Source of the DNA: an uncultured Prevotella sp.
GTDB taxonomy: Bacteria > Bacteroidota > Bacteroidia > Bacteroidales > Bacteroidaceae
Direction of reading: 5' to 3'
NCBI GenBank assembly: GCA_905235325.1
Contig: CAJOLE010000003.1
Location: 1 to 45,050, forward strand
Length of the DNA stretch: 45,050 nt
Shown here in pieces: positions 8,414-17,695 of the stretch. The first letter of the stretch is position 1; each line of letters starts with the position of its first letter. Made by a program: the position numbers and the translations under genes. The notes under the pieces were generated by a model, which did not search any database, had not been told where the DNA came from, and saw nothing but the letters and a program-made list of their open reading frames with translations.

Positions 8414-11400
8414 TTAGAGGTTGATTTTCACTCCCATAGAGAACATACGGGCCTGGGCGAGCACACCGGCATCGATGCCCTGATAGAGCTGGTTGTTGCT
8501 GACGGAGAACTCGGGGTCGCTACCCGTGTACTTGGTGAGCGTCAACAGATTGCGGCCTTCGGCCCAGACGGAAATGCCTTGCAGCCACGACTGCCACGAC
8601 TCGGGGATGGGCACTTGGAAGGAGAGCATGACGCTCTTCAGGCGTAGATAAGAACCGTCTTCAATCCAGCGGTCGGAGAAGCGGTTGTTGCCCATCGGGT
8701 CGCCATAGCAGAGGCGGGGCAGTTCGGTCTGCTGTCCCTCGTAGCGCCAGTGTCCAATCTCAGCCACCTGCTGGTTGTAGAGGGTGGCTCCGCTATTGAG
8801 AACTGAGCGCTGGTAGTTGAACACATCGTTGCCCAAGCAGTAGTTGAAGTTCGTGGCGAGGGTGAAGCGCTTCCAGTTGAGGTTGAGGAAGATGTTGCCG
8901 AAGATGTCGGGATTGGGGTCGCCGATAATCTGCTTGTCATCCTCGCTGATCTGCTTGTCGTTGTTGACATCGTCAAAGATGACGTCACCGGCGGCAAAAT
9001 ACTGCCTGGCCCCCGTCTCGTCGACGATATACAGTCCGTCAGCCACAGCTTCTGCCGTGGTGGCATAGACGCCCTTGGTCTTGTAGCCGTAGAATACGCC
9101 CACGGGGTTGCCGACAGCCGTCAGAATGTTGTCGGTGCCGTAGATAGAAGAAGTGTAGTTGCCGTTTGCCAGTGACTTGACCTCGTTCTTATAGTGTCCG
9201 AGGGTAGCGCCGAGTTCCAGATGCCAGTCTGTCGTTGATACCGGCTTGCCGTTGATGCCGACCTCAAAGCCCGTGTTGCTGACCTCGCCGTCGTTGGTCC
9301 AGTAGTTGTTGATACCGCCAATGGGATTGTCGAAGGTCTTGAGTGCCAGCAGGTCCTTGGTCTTGTGGATGAAGTAGTCGGCATTGAAGCCCAGCCGGTT
9401 GTTGAGGAAATAAGCCTGCAGACCGACATTGAACTTCGACGTTGTCTCCCACTTGATTTCCTCGTTGCCGACGTTGGTGAGCTGCATACCGATTTCCGTG
9501 TAGTTGTAGCGCACGGTGTTGAACGACGTGCGTGCGGCATAGTTGTTGATACCGTCGTTACCGCTCATGTCGAAGCCCGCGTTCAGGCGGAGGTAGTCGA
9601 TGGCTGCCGTCTTCGGGAACCAGTTCTCGTTGGTCAGCACCCACCCCAGCTGTACGCTTGGGAAGAGGGCCCACTTCACGCCGGCCACCTTCAGTCCACC
9701 GTCGGCATTGCTGCCGAAGCGGCTGTTCGACTCAGCCAGCATCGATACCCTTGCGAAGTACTTGTTCATATAGTTGTAGTCGCCTGAGAGATACCACTGC
9801 ATATTCTTCCAGACGTCGTCGGCACCCTGTACGGTGGAGTAGGCATCGTTGCCGGTAGCGAGTTTCGGGTTCTTGTCGTCCTCGAGTTTCGTAGAGTACT
9901 GCGTGGCGATGTCGCTGTTGTCGTAGGAGAAATAGTTATAGCGGAAACCGCCCGTAGCGGCGATGTCGTGTGCGCCGATCTTCTTGGCCCAGTCAATATG
10001 TGTATTGCTGAGCACGTTGATCTCCTTTGAGAAGATGGAGGCCGTCTTCGAGTAGACGGTACCGAGATTCTCGATGGCGAAGGAGGGCAGGCCGATATTA
10101 GGTCGGTAGTAAGCCTGCGAATTGCGGTTCAGGTAGTAGCTGAAGTGCGATGTCAGTTTCCACTCCTTGCTCAGCTCGTAGGTCGGCGTGACCGTCACGT
10201 TGAAGAAGGTGTTCTCGTTGCGGTTCTTGCGTTCGCCTGAGCCGTTGTTCATCAGTGCCAAGGGGTTTGCCAGCGAGTAGTTCCCCTCATTCAGTGTGCC
10301 ATAGAGGTCGTCAGCATCGGCGAGGAGGGTGGTGAAGTCGTTGATGTTCTTGTTGTACTGATATGGGCTGAGCAGCGGACTCTTGATCAGTGCCAGGAAC
10401 GCGGGCGCGGTAATGGTGCCGGCATTGAGGTCGGCGGGTATGCCCTCGTCGAAGAGGTTCGTGTTCGACCGTGAGAATGACATATCGAACTTCGTGTAGA
10501 AGTTATAGAGCAGGCTGATGTCCGTATTGAAGCGCACGTTGATGCGGTCGAAGCTGGTCTGCTTGACATTCTTCATCGTCTGGATGTAGGCCACCGAAAG
10601 GTTATACATACCGATGTCGTCGCCCCCCTGCACATTGATGCTGTAGTTGTGTGTCAGTGCCGTGCGGTAGACATAGTCGTTCCAGTCGGTATCGTTATGA
10701 TAGGTGTTATAGTAGTACCCGTCCTTGGCATCGTTGAGGAAGTTGAACTGCAGTGGGTTGGTGGTTGAGCCGATGCGCTGCTGCACCTCCTTGATGGTGC
10801 CGAGCTGCTCGACGGCGTAGTTACGATACTGCGGTGCGTCCATCATCGTCGGATAGTTTGGCGTAAAGGTCCATCCGACCCCCAGTTTGGCGTCGATGCG
10901 TGTAGCCATCGAGTGTCCTCGCTTGGTATCAATGAGTATGACGCCGTTGGCACCGCGGGCACCGTAGAGTGCCGTAGCGTTCTTCAGCACCGTCACCTTG
11001 TCGATGTCCTCGGGCGAGATTGACGACAGCATATTGAAGATGTCGGCCTGATGGAGCGACAGTCGGTTGTGCTGCATGTCGAGTTCGACGCCGTCGAGGA
11101 TGACGAGGGGCTGCGCCCCCGCGTTGACAGAGTTGATGCCTCGGATGAACATCGCTGCTCCCTGTTCGAGATTTCCCGAGTGCATGTTCATACGGATGTG
11201 GCCCCCGAGCCGCTCGGTCATCTCCTCGTCTATGGTGAGGCCGTTGCCGTCGGAGACAAAACTGCTGGTGGCCGTTATCGTAGTGCCGTCAACATACATC
11301 GGCGCGAACGCACTGCTGAGCATACTGATGCTGACGTGCTGCTGGGCATCGCCGGCCTTGATGGCAACCTGCTGTGACAGGTATTGGGGCGTCTGCACAA

Positions 11401-11731
11401 AGAGCGAGGTGGCAAACGTGGGCACCTTGATGGTAAACTTGCCGTCGTCGTCGGTCATCGCCACATAACGCTTGTCGTTGAGAACCTGGATGCGCACACC
11501 GGCCAAAGGCTGCTTGGTAGCATCGTCGACGACCACACCCTTGACGTTGATGGTAGGATTTTTATCGACGGTTTTCTCGCGCTTTGGTGCCTTGATGGCG
11601 TTGGTTTCTTCTTCGTCGTCGAGATCATCCTGAGCAAAAGCGACTGTGCTTGCTGTGAAGACGATGGCACAGAGAGAGAGTCTGAGACTCTGACGCTGTA
11701 GGAAGTTGTATATCGTTCTTTTCATAGTCAT
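8414..11731 (-). CDS. SusC/RagA-family TonB-dependent oligosaccharide transporter (second pair)
   Basis: SusC-like proteins are 22-strand outer-membrane barrels that import glycans using TonB energy. The 1105-residue protein has a signal peptide ending FTASTVAFA, an N-terminal carboxypeptidase-regulatory-like domain (about 62-130, NVKGVVVDDATKQPLAGVRI), a plug domain (about 180-275, with FIRGINSVNAGAQPLVILDG and ALYGARGANGVILIDTKRG) and a long barrel ending in aromatic-hydrophobic strands (ARMFSMGVKINL). The start is either of two in-frame ATGs six bases apart (11731 or 11725). It lies two bases downstream of the preceding FAS1 gene and before its SusD partner, inside the same leftward operon. 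Confidence 0.95.
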   Translation of the reverse strand: MTMKRTIYNFLQRQSLRLSLCAIVFTASTVAFAQDDLDDEEETNAIKAPKREKTVDKNPTINVKGVVVDDATKQPLAGVRIQVLNDKRYVAMTDDDGKFTIKVPTFATSLFVQTPQYLSQQVAIKAGDAQQHVSISMLSSAFAPMYVDGTTITATSSFVSDGNGLTIDEEMTERLGGHIRMNMHSGNLEQGAAMFIRGINSVNAGAQPLVILDGVELDMQHNRLSLHQADIFNMLSSISPEDIDKVTVLKNATALYGARGANGVILIDTKRGHSMATRIDAKLGVGWTFTPNYPTMMDAPQYRNYAVEQLGTIKEVQQRIGSTTNPLQFNFLNDAKDGYYYNTYHNDTDWNDYVYRTALTHNYSINVQGGDDIGMYNLSVAYIQTMKNVKQTSFDRINVRFNTDISLLYNFYTKFDMSFSRSNTNLFDEGIPADLNAGTITAPAFLALIKSPLLSPYQYNKNINDFTTLLADADDLYGTLNEGNYSLANPLALMNNGSGERKNRNENTFFNVTVTPTYELSKEWKLTSHFSYYLNRNSQAYYRPNIGLPSFAIENLGTVYSKTASIFSKEINVLSNTHIDWAKKIGAHDIAATGGFRYNYFSYDNSDIATQYSTKLEDDKNPKLATGNDAYSTVQGADDVWKNMQWYLSGDYNYMNKYFARVSMLAESNSRFGSNADGGLKVAGVKWALFPSVQLGWVLTNENWFPKTAAIDYLRLNAGFDMSGNDGINNYAARTSFNTVRYNYTEIGMQLTNVGNEEIKWETTSKFNVGLQAYFLNNRLGFNADYFIHKTKDLLALKTFDNPIGGINNYWTNDGEVSNTGFEVGINGKPVSTTDWHLELGATLGHYKNEVKSLANGNYTSSIYGTDNILTAVGNPVGVFYGYKTKGVYATTAEAVADGLYIVDETGARQYFAAGDVIFDDVNNDKQISEDDKQIIGDPNPDIFGNIFLNLNWKRFTLATNFNYCLGNDVFNYQRSVLNSGATLYNQQVAEIGHWRYEGQQTELPRLCYGDPMGNNRFSDRWIEDGSYLRLKSVMLSFQVPIPESWQSWLQGISVWAEGRNLLTLTKYTGSDPEFSVSNNQLYQGIDAGVLAQARMFSMGVKINL

Positions 11732-11733
11732 GC

Positions 11734-13602
11734 TTATTGTAAATTAGCCCAATAGTCATTATAATCCTTGGGGATGAGATAGACACCGGCGACCCGCATC
11801 TGCTGGTCGTACTTCTTACGGTTTGCGGAGGAGGTATAGGTCTTGGTGTGCATCATCATCAGGCTGGGATAAGCGTCCAGTCCGTAATAACAGGCGGGGA
11901 AGGTGAACTCCCCGAGGTCGAGGACGTTGACACGCCCCGGGTCGCCGACGCATATCAGGTTGGCAGAGCTATCGCCGTTGTCGGTGGTAATCTCCATCGA
12001 AGCTTTCGAGCCTTCGGGCAGTACGGTGAGCTGCTGTTTGTTGGCAGCGTCGGTCCAGCTGAGGTAGAATCGGAGGTAGTAGGGCTTCACGTCGGCCAAG
12101 GGCTCCTCGACCTGTGCGGGAACGGTGACGACGTAGATATGATAGGTTGTGGAGCGGACGTTCTCCAAGGGGAAGCAGAACTCGGGCTTCCCCGTCGTAC
12201 CGTCGACATCGGCACTGTCGACGGCGACGTATGAGAAGAAGCGTGACGTTTTTGGGAAGAGCCACTGTCGGAGCATGGTGGGGACCTTAGTGAAGAGGCT
12301 GTCGCGGCGGGCGAGGCTGTCAAGGGGTACATTATGGTTGGTGAGCTTGTTGACCTTCAGTGCGGTGAGGACAGCCCTTCCGTTTACCCTCTTGACGGGT
12401 TGATTGACAATGACAGGCCGATTATACGTCTGCCAGGGGCGGAAGGTAATGGAATCGATGGTACGGGTCATGCCGTTGCTCATCTCACCGAGGGCGACGG
12501 TGTGTTGCAGCACCGTGTGTGCATCCTGCAGATAAGAGCCCGACTTAGAGACCACCGTGTCGATGGCCGTCAGTGTGCCCTTGCCGAAGAATGGCAGGTT
12601 GTGCGGGTCACTGTAGGTGAAGACGAGGTTGCTGACGATGTTACGGCGCGTCAGCGAGTCCTGCAAGTCGGGAGCGGCCTCGGCGGCCTTGTCAGCCTTG
12701 GCATCGGTGGCCTTCAGCGAGGAGGCGACAATGGTCTTCTTGGTAATATCCATATAGTCCATATTGGGAATGTAGTTGTAGCAGGGTTTGACGGCTGCGA
12801 AAGCGTCGTTCCATGCCTTATCATTAGGAATGAGCATACAAAACGTGCTGTCCTCATCCTCAAGATCGGCTCGGATAATGCTGCGAATGACGTTGTTGCG
12901 CTTTTTCATCACGGAGTCGAGGTAAGTCTGCTTGCCATTGACGAGGGGCCCGACAACCGACGCATTGACGTCGAGATAATACTCATCATACCTTTGGATG
13001 TAACTCTTGATGGAGTCGCAGCCCTTGAGGTTGTCGATGTTCTCATAGAGATTGTAGTAGAACTCCGACATACCGTTGAGCTTGTGCATCACGCCGTTGG
13101 CAGAGGGAATGTTGACAGCATTGTATGAAAAACCGTCGAAGCCGCTCTGCGTAAAGGGATGGTGCTTGGCGTTGAGCGTGATGATGGTGGCGCTGTCCTG
13201 AGCTGCCGACACGGGATAGTTGTACTCCGTGATGTGTTGCTGCATGAACTGCTTCACGATGGTGGCACTGTCGCTGCCCATCAGGCGCTGGAACTCGACA
13301 TCGCTGACAGCACCGTCGACAGGTGCCCAGACCGTATAGAAGCGGGGGCTTTTGAGGGCTTCCGTGAACTTGCTCTTTTGGGCAAGGGCTGCAAACTTCG
13401 TCAGCTGCGGGTCGCTGCTGATATTCTCCCACAACGTCTTGTTGGCACCCGGAAGCGCATCCTCCGGCACCGTGTTGTAGTCATCGTAATCGGAGCAGGA
13501 GGTGAGAGCCCACCCAAGCCCTCCCAAAGGGAGGGATGTCAAGGCACAAAAGAGCCACTTACGAGCTACGCCGGTTATATTTCTGTATTTGATATTACTC
13601 AT
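11734..13602 (-). CDS. FAS1 (fasciclin)-domain lipoprotein, 622 residues
   Basis: FAS1 domains are surface adhesion modules; in Bacteroidota they occur as lipoproteins beside SusCD pairs. The signal peptide ends at a lipobox cysteine (WALTSC). A first FAS1-like module covers about residues 55-180 (KTLWENISSDPQLTKF, FYTVWAPVDGAV, closing at NGVMHKLNGMSEFYYNL) and a second begins near 240 (DSTFCMLIPNDKAWNDAF). The C-terminal 250 residues are beta-rich and not recognised. The hydrophobic part of the signal peptide is encoded over a GC-rich hairpin (13519-13535). The stop is two bases before the SusC start, so this gene is tightly coupled to the second SusC. A glycan-binding or cell-surface scaffold role is inference. 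Confidence 0.87.
   Translation of the reverse strand: MSNIKYRNITGVARKWLFCALTSLPLGGLGWALTSCSDYDDYNTVPEDALPGANKTLWENISSDPQLTKFAALAQKSKFTEALKSPRFYTVWAPVDGAVSDVEFQRLMGSDSATIVKQFMQQHITEYNYPVSAAQDSATIITLNAKHHPFTQSGFDGFSYNAVNIPSANGVMHKLNGMSEFYYNLYENIDNLKGCDSIKSYIQRYDEYYLDVNASVVGPLVNGKQTYLDSVMKKRNNVIRSIIRADLEDEDSTFCMLIPNDKAWNDAFAAVKPCYNYIPNMDYMDITKKTIVASSLKATDAKADKAAEAAPDLQDSLTRRNIVSNLVFTYSDPHNLPFFGKGTLTAIDTVVSKSGSYLQDAHTVLQHTVALGEMSNGMTRTIDSITFRPWQTYNRPVIVNQPVKRVNGRAVLTALKVNKLTNHNVPLDSLARRDSLFTKVPTMLRQWLFPKTSRFFSYVAVDSADVDGTTGKPEFCFPLENVRSTTYHIYVVTVPAQVEEPLADVKPYYLRFYLSWTDAANKQQLTVLPEGSKASMEITTDNGDSSANLICVGDPGRVNVLDLGEFTFPACYYGLDAYPSLMMMHTKTYTSSANRKKYDQQMRVAGVYLIPKDYNDYWANLQ
13519..13535. repeat. 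GC-rich hairpin inside a signal-peptide coding region
   Basis: CCCTCCCAAAGGGAGGG is a perfect 7-base inverted repeat with an AAA loop. It encodes the SLPLGGL part of the 622-residue FAS1 protein's signal peptide, an unusual sequence for that region, and looks like an absorbed repeat. Confidence 0.7.
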
Positions 13603-13656
13603 ATCTTATATAAGTTTTTAAGTTTTTAAGTTTTTAAGTTGCCCATTAACAGTTGT
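13603..13656 (-). repeat. Leader tandem repeats (CTTAAAAA type)
   Basis: Three and a half copies of the 10-base unit ACTTAAAAAC precede the ATG of the 622-residue FAS1 gene, the same unit as in the leader at 8370-8413. Confidence 0.85.
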
Positions 13657-15888
13657 TTAATACCAGTCCTCGGTCATGGTCTGACTGTTGACGATGTCGA
13701 GCGGCACCAGTTCCACGAAGTCGAAGGACCAGCCGAGATTGGTGTCGTTCACCAGATTCTTGATGCGCAGCCAGTAGTCCTTTCCCTGCTCGAAGCGCTG
13801 GGTGGTGATAATGCGGCGGAGCATCATCGTGCCGTAGCCCGTCTCCGAGCGGCAGCTGGTGGAGCCGATAATCTGGCTTGCTGCCGAGTAGATGTCATTC
13901 TCTGAATAAGTCAGCGGGTCGGTAATCGTATTATAGGTACCGCGCGAGAAGGATGCCGGTGCCCGCATATAGCCGCGCACGTGCATACGCTGATCGCTCT
14001 CGACACCGCAGTCCGAGGTCTCGTCGTCGGCACGGTTCACAATGTCTTCATAGCCGATGGTTGCGTCCTGATAGGGATTGGCACAGGCATCAAAGGGGAT
14101 GCCGATGGCCACCATATCCGACTGTTTCGACGAGTTGCCGAGATAGAACTGCATCAGTCCGCCACGACCCATCGGGGGGTAGATGATGCGCAACTCATAC
14201 TCGCCCGTAGGTACATGGGGCAGCTTGATGGCGAAGTCGTAGACGTCCCAGCCTTGGAACTGGTCGGAGTTGTGGGCTCGCCAGGCACCCATCACGTTGA
14301 AGCGGAGCAGCGTGCCGGGGTTGTAGCAGACGATGTTGTCAAAGTAGTTGTTCTGGAAGGCTACGCGGTTGCCGTCGCCACCGCCGTTGAGGGCACTCAC
14401 TTCGGCCGGCGTGGCTCCGCGAAGTCCGTTGTTGATAAGCTCGTAGAGGAAGGTTGATGAGTCGAAGCGCAGACGCTCGTAGAGGGCGTTGCGGGCGTTC
14501 TCGTCGTACTTCAGGATACCCTTGATGCGGTGGATATAGCCGTTGAGGGTCTCAACGCTGCTGTTGCGGTCAACGGACACGCCGGCGAACTTCAGCACGT
14601 GGTCGCCGTCGCCCGGTGTTCCGAAGAGTCCGAGCTTCGAGGTCAGCGTGTTGTTAGTCAAGTATCGGTTGAGCCACAGGTCCTTGGTGGTCTTGGGATT
14701 GGTCTCCCACACTTTCAGAATGGTGTTGGGGAGCATCGTCTCGAAGTACTCCTGGGGCTCGTAGCCGAAGCAGAAGTTCCACGACGAGTTGGTCTGGGCG
14801 TTCTTCTCGTAGACAATGCGGTCGATGGGCATACCGGCGCGGAGGATGTGATAGGCAACGAACATATTTACTACGTTGAACGGGTTGGTGTAGTCGTCGC
14901 CCGTACTGACAGTGATATCCTTCTCATTGATATAGTCATACCAGGCGGCCGATCCGGCATACCACTCGACACACTTTTTCTTCAGGTCGTCGAAGCTGTT
15001 GATGCCGGCAGCACGGAACACATCGTCGGTCTCGGCAAAGACGGTCCACTTCACCATACACTCCCTGGGGTAGTAGAGAGAGTTGCCGTCGCGGTCGTTG
15101 TGGTTGGTGCCGAGGTCGTAGGTCATCGGCGTTCCGTCGGGATTGCGCTTGGCCTCGATGGTCAGGGTGTCGGTATAGCCCGTAGCCTCGAGGGCTGCGT
15201 AGAAGATGCTCAGGTCCTTCTCGCCCTCGACGCGCAGCTGGTCGTCGGTGGTGCGGTCTGAACGGGGGATGACGTTCGAGCAGACGTGGAGGATGCCGTT
15301 GATGGCCTCGATGTCACCGTCGACGATGGCCGAGATATCGTTCAGGCTGGTCAGTCCGACGTATGCCTCATTATAGGCATCGATGCCGAAGGTGCCCACA
15401 CGGATGCTCCGGCCCGTCTTCATGGTGGTCCACGTGGTGGCCGTTCCGTCGAGGTCTACCTGTAGGTGCTCCTCGCCGGCGAGGTGGAAGCGCGAGATGT
15501 CGTCGCACAGTGAGTCTGACATCAGGTTCACCTTCGCCATGACATCGAGGCTGTTCCAGCCGGCGTCCTCCTTGATGCCGTTGTGCTTGAGCTTGGCCTT
15601 CGAGATGAGGTACGACTCGTCGTTGTAGAGACTATCTAAATAGGCGTTCACGCCGTCGTTCATCGGTGCGAAGCACGTATATTGGCCGTATGTGCCCATA
15701 TACTTGTCGAAGCCGCCTTTCTCGAGGATGCGGTAGAAGGCACTCAGTTCGGGGCGGTCGCGCAGCAGCTCGGCAATAGTCTTCTCGTCCGACGAGAAGA
15801 GATTCGACCCATCGGGCTCTTCAGAGCAGGCAACAGTACCGCAAACGACACAGACAGCACAGATGAGATATTTCACTTTGGTAATCAT
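13657..15888 (-). CDS. FAS1 (fasciclin)-domain lipoprotein, 743 residues
   Basis: The signal peptide (MITKVKYLICAVCVVCG) ends at a lipobox cysteine (TVACSEE). A first FAS1 module spans about 35-210 (TIAELLRDRPELSAFYRIL, YTCFAPMNDGVNAYL, closing INGILHVCSNVI). A second spans about 225-475 (DLSIFYAALEATGY, VFAETDDVFRAAGI, closing LNGYIHRIKGILKY). The remaining 260 residues form a beta-sandwich-like region (VCYNPGTLLRFNVMGAWR, LRIIYPPMGRGGLMQFYLG) of the kind that follows FAS1 domains in other Bacteroidota lipoproteins. It lies 24 bases downstream of the first SusD gene and completes a SusC-SusD-FAS1 module. A surface glycan-binding role is likely by position but unproven. Confidence 0.88.
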   Translation of the reverse strand: MITKVKYLICAVCVVCGTVACSEEPDGSNLFSSDEKTIAELLRDRPELSAFYRILEKGGFDKYMGTYGQYTCFAPMNDGVNAYLDSLYNDESYLISKAKLKHNGIKEDAGWNSLDVMAKVNLMSDSLCDDISRFHLAGEEHLQVDLDGTATTWTTMKTGRSIRVGTFGIDAYNEAYVGLTSLNDISAIVDGDIEAINGILHVCSNVIPRSDRTTDDQLRVEGEKDLSIFYAALEATGYTDTLTIEAKRNPDGTPMTYDLGTNHNDRDGNSLYYPRECMVKWTVFAETDDVFRAAGINSFDDLKKKCVEWYAGSAAWYDYINEKDITVSTGDDYTNPFNVVNMFVAYHILRAGMPIDRIVYEKNAQTNSSWNFCFGYEPQEYFETMLPNTILKVWETNPKTTKDLWLNRYLTNNTLTSKLGLFGTPGDGDHVLKFAGVSVDRNSSVETLNGYIHRIKGILKYDENARNALYERLRFDSSTFLYELINNGLRGATPAEVSALNGGGDGNRVAFQNNYFDNIVCYNPGTLLRFNVMGAWRAHNSDQFQGWDVYDFAIKLPHVPTGEYELRIIYPPMGRGGLMQFYLGNSSKQSDMVAIGIPFDACANPYQDATIGYEDIVNRADDETSDCGVESDQRMHVRGYMRAPASFSRGTYNTITDPLTYSENDIYSAASQIIGSTSCRSETGYGTMMLRRIITTQRFEQGKDYWLRIKNLVNDTNLGWSFDFVELVPLDIVNSQTMTEDWY

Positions 15889-15912
15889 ATCTTTACTCTT
15901 TACCTTATTATG

Positions 15913-17634
15913 TTAATACTTGGACGAAGATTTGTAGACAGGGTTCTGAACGAGGCTGGTGTTCAGCTCCACCTCGTCTTGGTTGATGGGCATATAGAGA
16001 TAACGCTCGTCGCGTATCTTTACCCTCATGGCGGTAGGCACGGCATACTTGCGGAGTGCCAGTTCGAAGAATTCGTCGCTGTTGGTCACGTAGCCTTCGG
16101 TCAGTGACTTCTTCAGGTCGGCCTTCGACGTGGTGTGACGGTAGTTATAGCGCATCAAGTCAAACCAGCGCTTGCCCTCGAAGCAGAGTTCACGTGCGCG
16201 CTCGGCGAGCACGAGTTCCTCCATGCGGTCGCGGTAGGTAGAGTACTTCAGCGCATAGGTGGTCTTGTTGGCATCGGAGAGGGCACGATCGTTGACGAAC
16301 TTGCAGATTTCAAATGCCTCCTCGTTGCGGGTATCGCCCTCGGCTCTGCCGCCAAGCTCATAAAGCTGCACCAGAGCCTCGGCCTTCATCAGCATAACGT
16401 CGGTGAGTCGGTAGAAGATCCAGTTGCGGTTCATCGTGTTCGTCCGGGTGCCTGAGGGGCTGCCTTCTGCGGTGTTGCCAGTACCAGTTGACGAGAGAGC
16501 CACGAACTTGCGTACGTCGTACTGCTCGGCTGTACCCGTAGCGTCGTAGACGTATTCGAACAGGCGCTGGTCTGCACCATTCATCCAGACGCCCCTTCCT
16601 GTCGCGTCGACCGAGCCGAACACCTTCGATGCCTTCAGGTAGCCGTAGCCGTTACCGCTGGCATTGTTGTAACGATAGTACATCTGGTCGAGTCCCGTGT
16701 TGGCGGCATTCGAGATGCGGAACTGCAACTCAAAGATGCTCTCGTCGGAATTTTGTCCGTTCTGGCCAAAAAGGTCGCTGTACATATCGCTGTAGTCGGA
16801 GAGATAGTAGTCCAGCTTCTCGTCGTCGCCACCAAAGCGGCGGTGCGAAGGGCTCAGTTCGTAAGCTTCTTTTTTGGCAGCGATGATTTTGTTGCAATAA
16901 TCGACACAGGCCTCATAGTCGGCAGCGTCGCGGTTGACAGAGCCGCGCCAGAGGTAGATGTCGGCAAGAACAGCGTTGATGCCGTCCTGGTTGAGGTAGC
17001 CCTTGTCGCGCCAGTCGCCGTAGGTATTACCGGCAACGGCATTCTTCGAGGCTTCCTTCAAGTCGTCGATGCACATTGTCAGCACGCTGTCAGGCGTGGA
17101 CTGCGACACGTTCAGGTTAGTACTGCTGTTGAGATAGGCTCCCGGTGTCACAGGGACATCATGGAACACCTTCGTCAGATAGAAATAGCAGAATGCACGC
17201 AAGGCGAGCATCTGCGCCTTGTTGGCTTCGTAGTCGCCACGCATATAGTCGGGGTCGACGGCTATCACGTCCTCAGCCTTCTCGAGCACGAGGTTGCAAT
17301 AGTTAATGGCCGAGTAGAAGGGGTACCACGACGTGAACGCATTCTCAGTCTCGATGTTGAGCGAGAAGATCTGCTGCAGGGCCGTGCGGTAGGCAGCACT
17401 GGTAGGCAGCGACGAGGCTACAGAGAGTTCGTCGGAGCGGAAGTCGCCCCATACAATCATGTTGCGAATAGCGGCTTGGTCGCGCAACTGAGCGTAAGCC
17501 GCAGCCACGACAGCCTCGACCTCGCTCTTTTTCTGCCAGAAGTCGTCGTCGACGGTCTTGTTGTCGGGCAGGATGACCGTGTCAACACACGAACTCAGCG
17601 CCAATCCTATAAATAAATAGATGTATTTCTTCAT
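15913..17634 (-). CDS. SusD/RagB-family outer-membrane lipoprotein (first SusCD pair)
   Basis: The 573-residue protein starts at the ATG complementary to 17632-17634; the longer frame upstream reads only through repeats. The signal peptide ends at a lipobox cysteine (GLALSSCVD). The N-terminal SusD domain shows EVEAVVAAAYAQLRD and the central LRAFCYFYLTKVFHDVPV. The C-terminal RagB/SusD block includes NWIFYRLTDVMLMKAEAL and the conserved ELCFEGKRWFDLMRY at about 500. It would cap the SusC encoded immediately upstream (17696-21148) and deliver oligosaccharide to it. It forms one leftward operon with its neighbours. Confidence 0.95.
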   Translation of the reverse strand: MKKYIYLFIGLALSSCVDTVILPDNKTVDDDFWQKKSEVEAVVAAAYAQLRDQAAIRNMIVWGDFRSDELSVASSLPTSAAYRTALQQIFSLNIETENAFTSWYPFYSAINYCNLVLEKAEDVIAVDPDYMRGDYEANKAQMLALRAFCYFYLTKVFHDVPVTPGAYLNSSTNLNVSQSTPDSVLTMCIDDLKEASKNAVAGNTYGDWRDKGYLNQDGINAVLADIYLWRGSVNRDAADYEACVDYCNKIIAAKKEAYELSPSHRRFGGDDEKLDYYLSDYSDMYSDLFGQNGQNSDESIFELQFRISNAANTGLDQMYYRYNNASGNGYGYLKASKVFGSVDATGRGVWMNGADQRLFEYVYDATGTAEQYDVRKFVALSSTGTGNTAEGSPSGTRTNTMNRNWIFYRLTDVMLMKAEALVQLYELGGRAEGDTRNEEAFEICKFVNDRALSDANKTTYALKYSTYRDRMEELVLAERARELCFEGKRWFDLMRYNYRHTTSKADLKKSLTEGYVTNSDEFFELALRKYAVPTAMRVKIRDERYLYMPINQDEVELNTSLVQNPVYKSSSKY

Positions 17635-17695
17635 ATTTGGGGTGTTTGTCGTTTGGTCGTTTGGGGGGTTTGTAAGTTTGTAAGTTTGGGATGTT
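17635..17695 (-). repeat. Leader tandem repeats (CTTACAAA and AAACGACC types)
   Basis: In mRNA sense this leader combines two unit types found separately elsewhere: AAACTTACAAACTTACAAA followed by CCCCCC-AAACGACCAAACGACAAAC, ending about a dozen bases before the SusD ATG. Confidence 0.85.
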
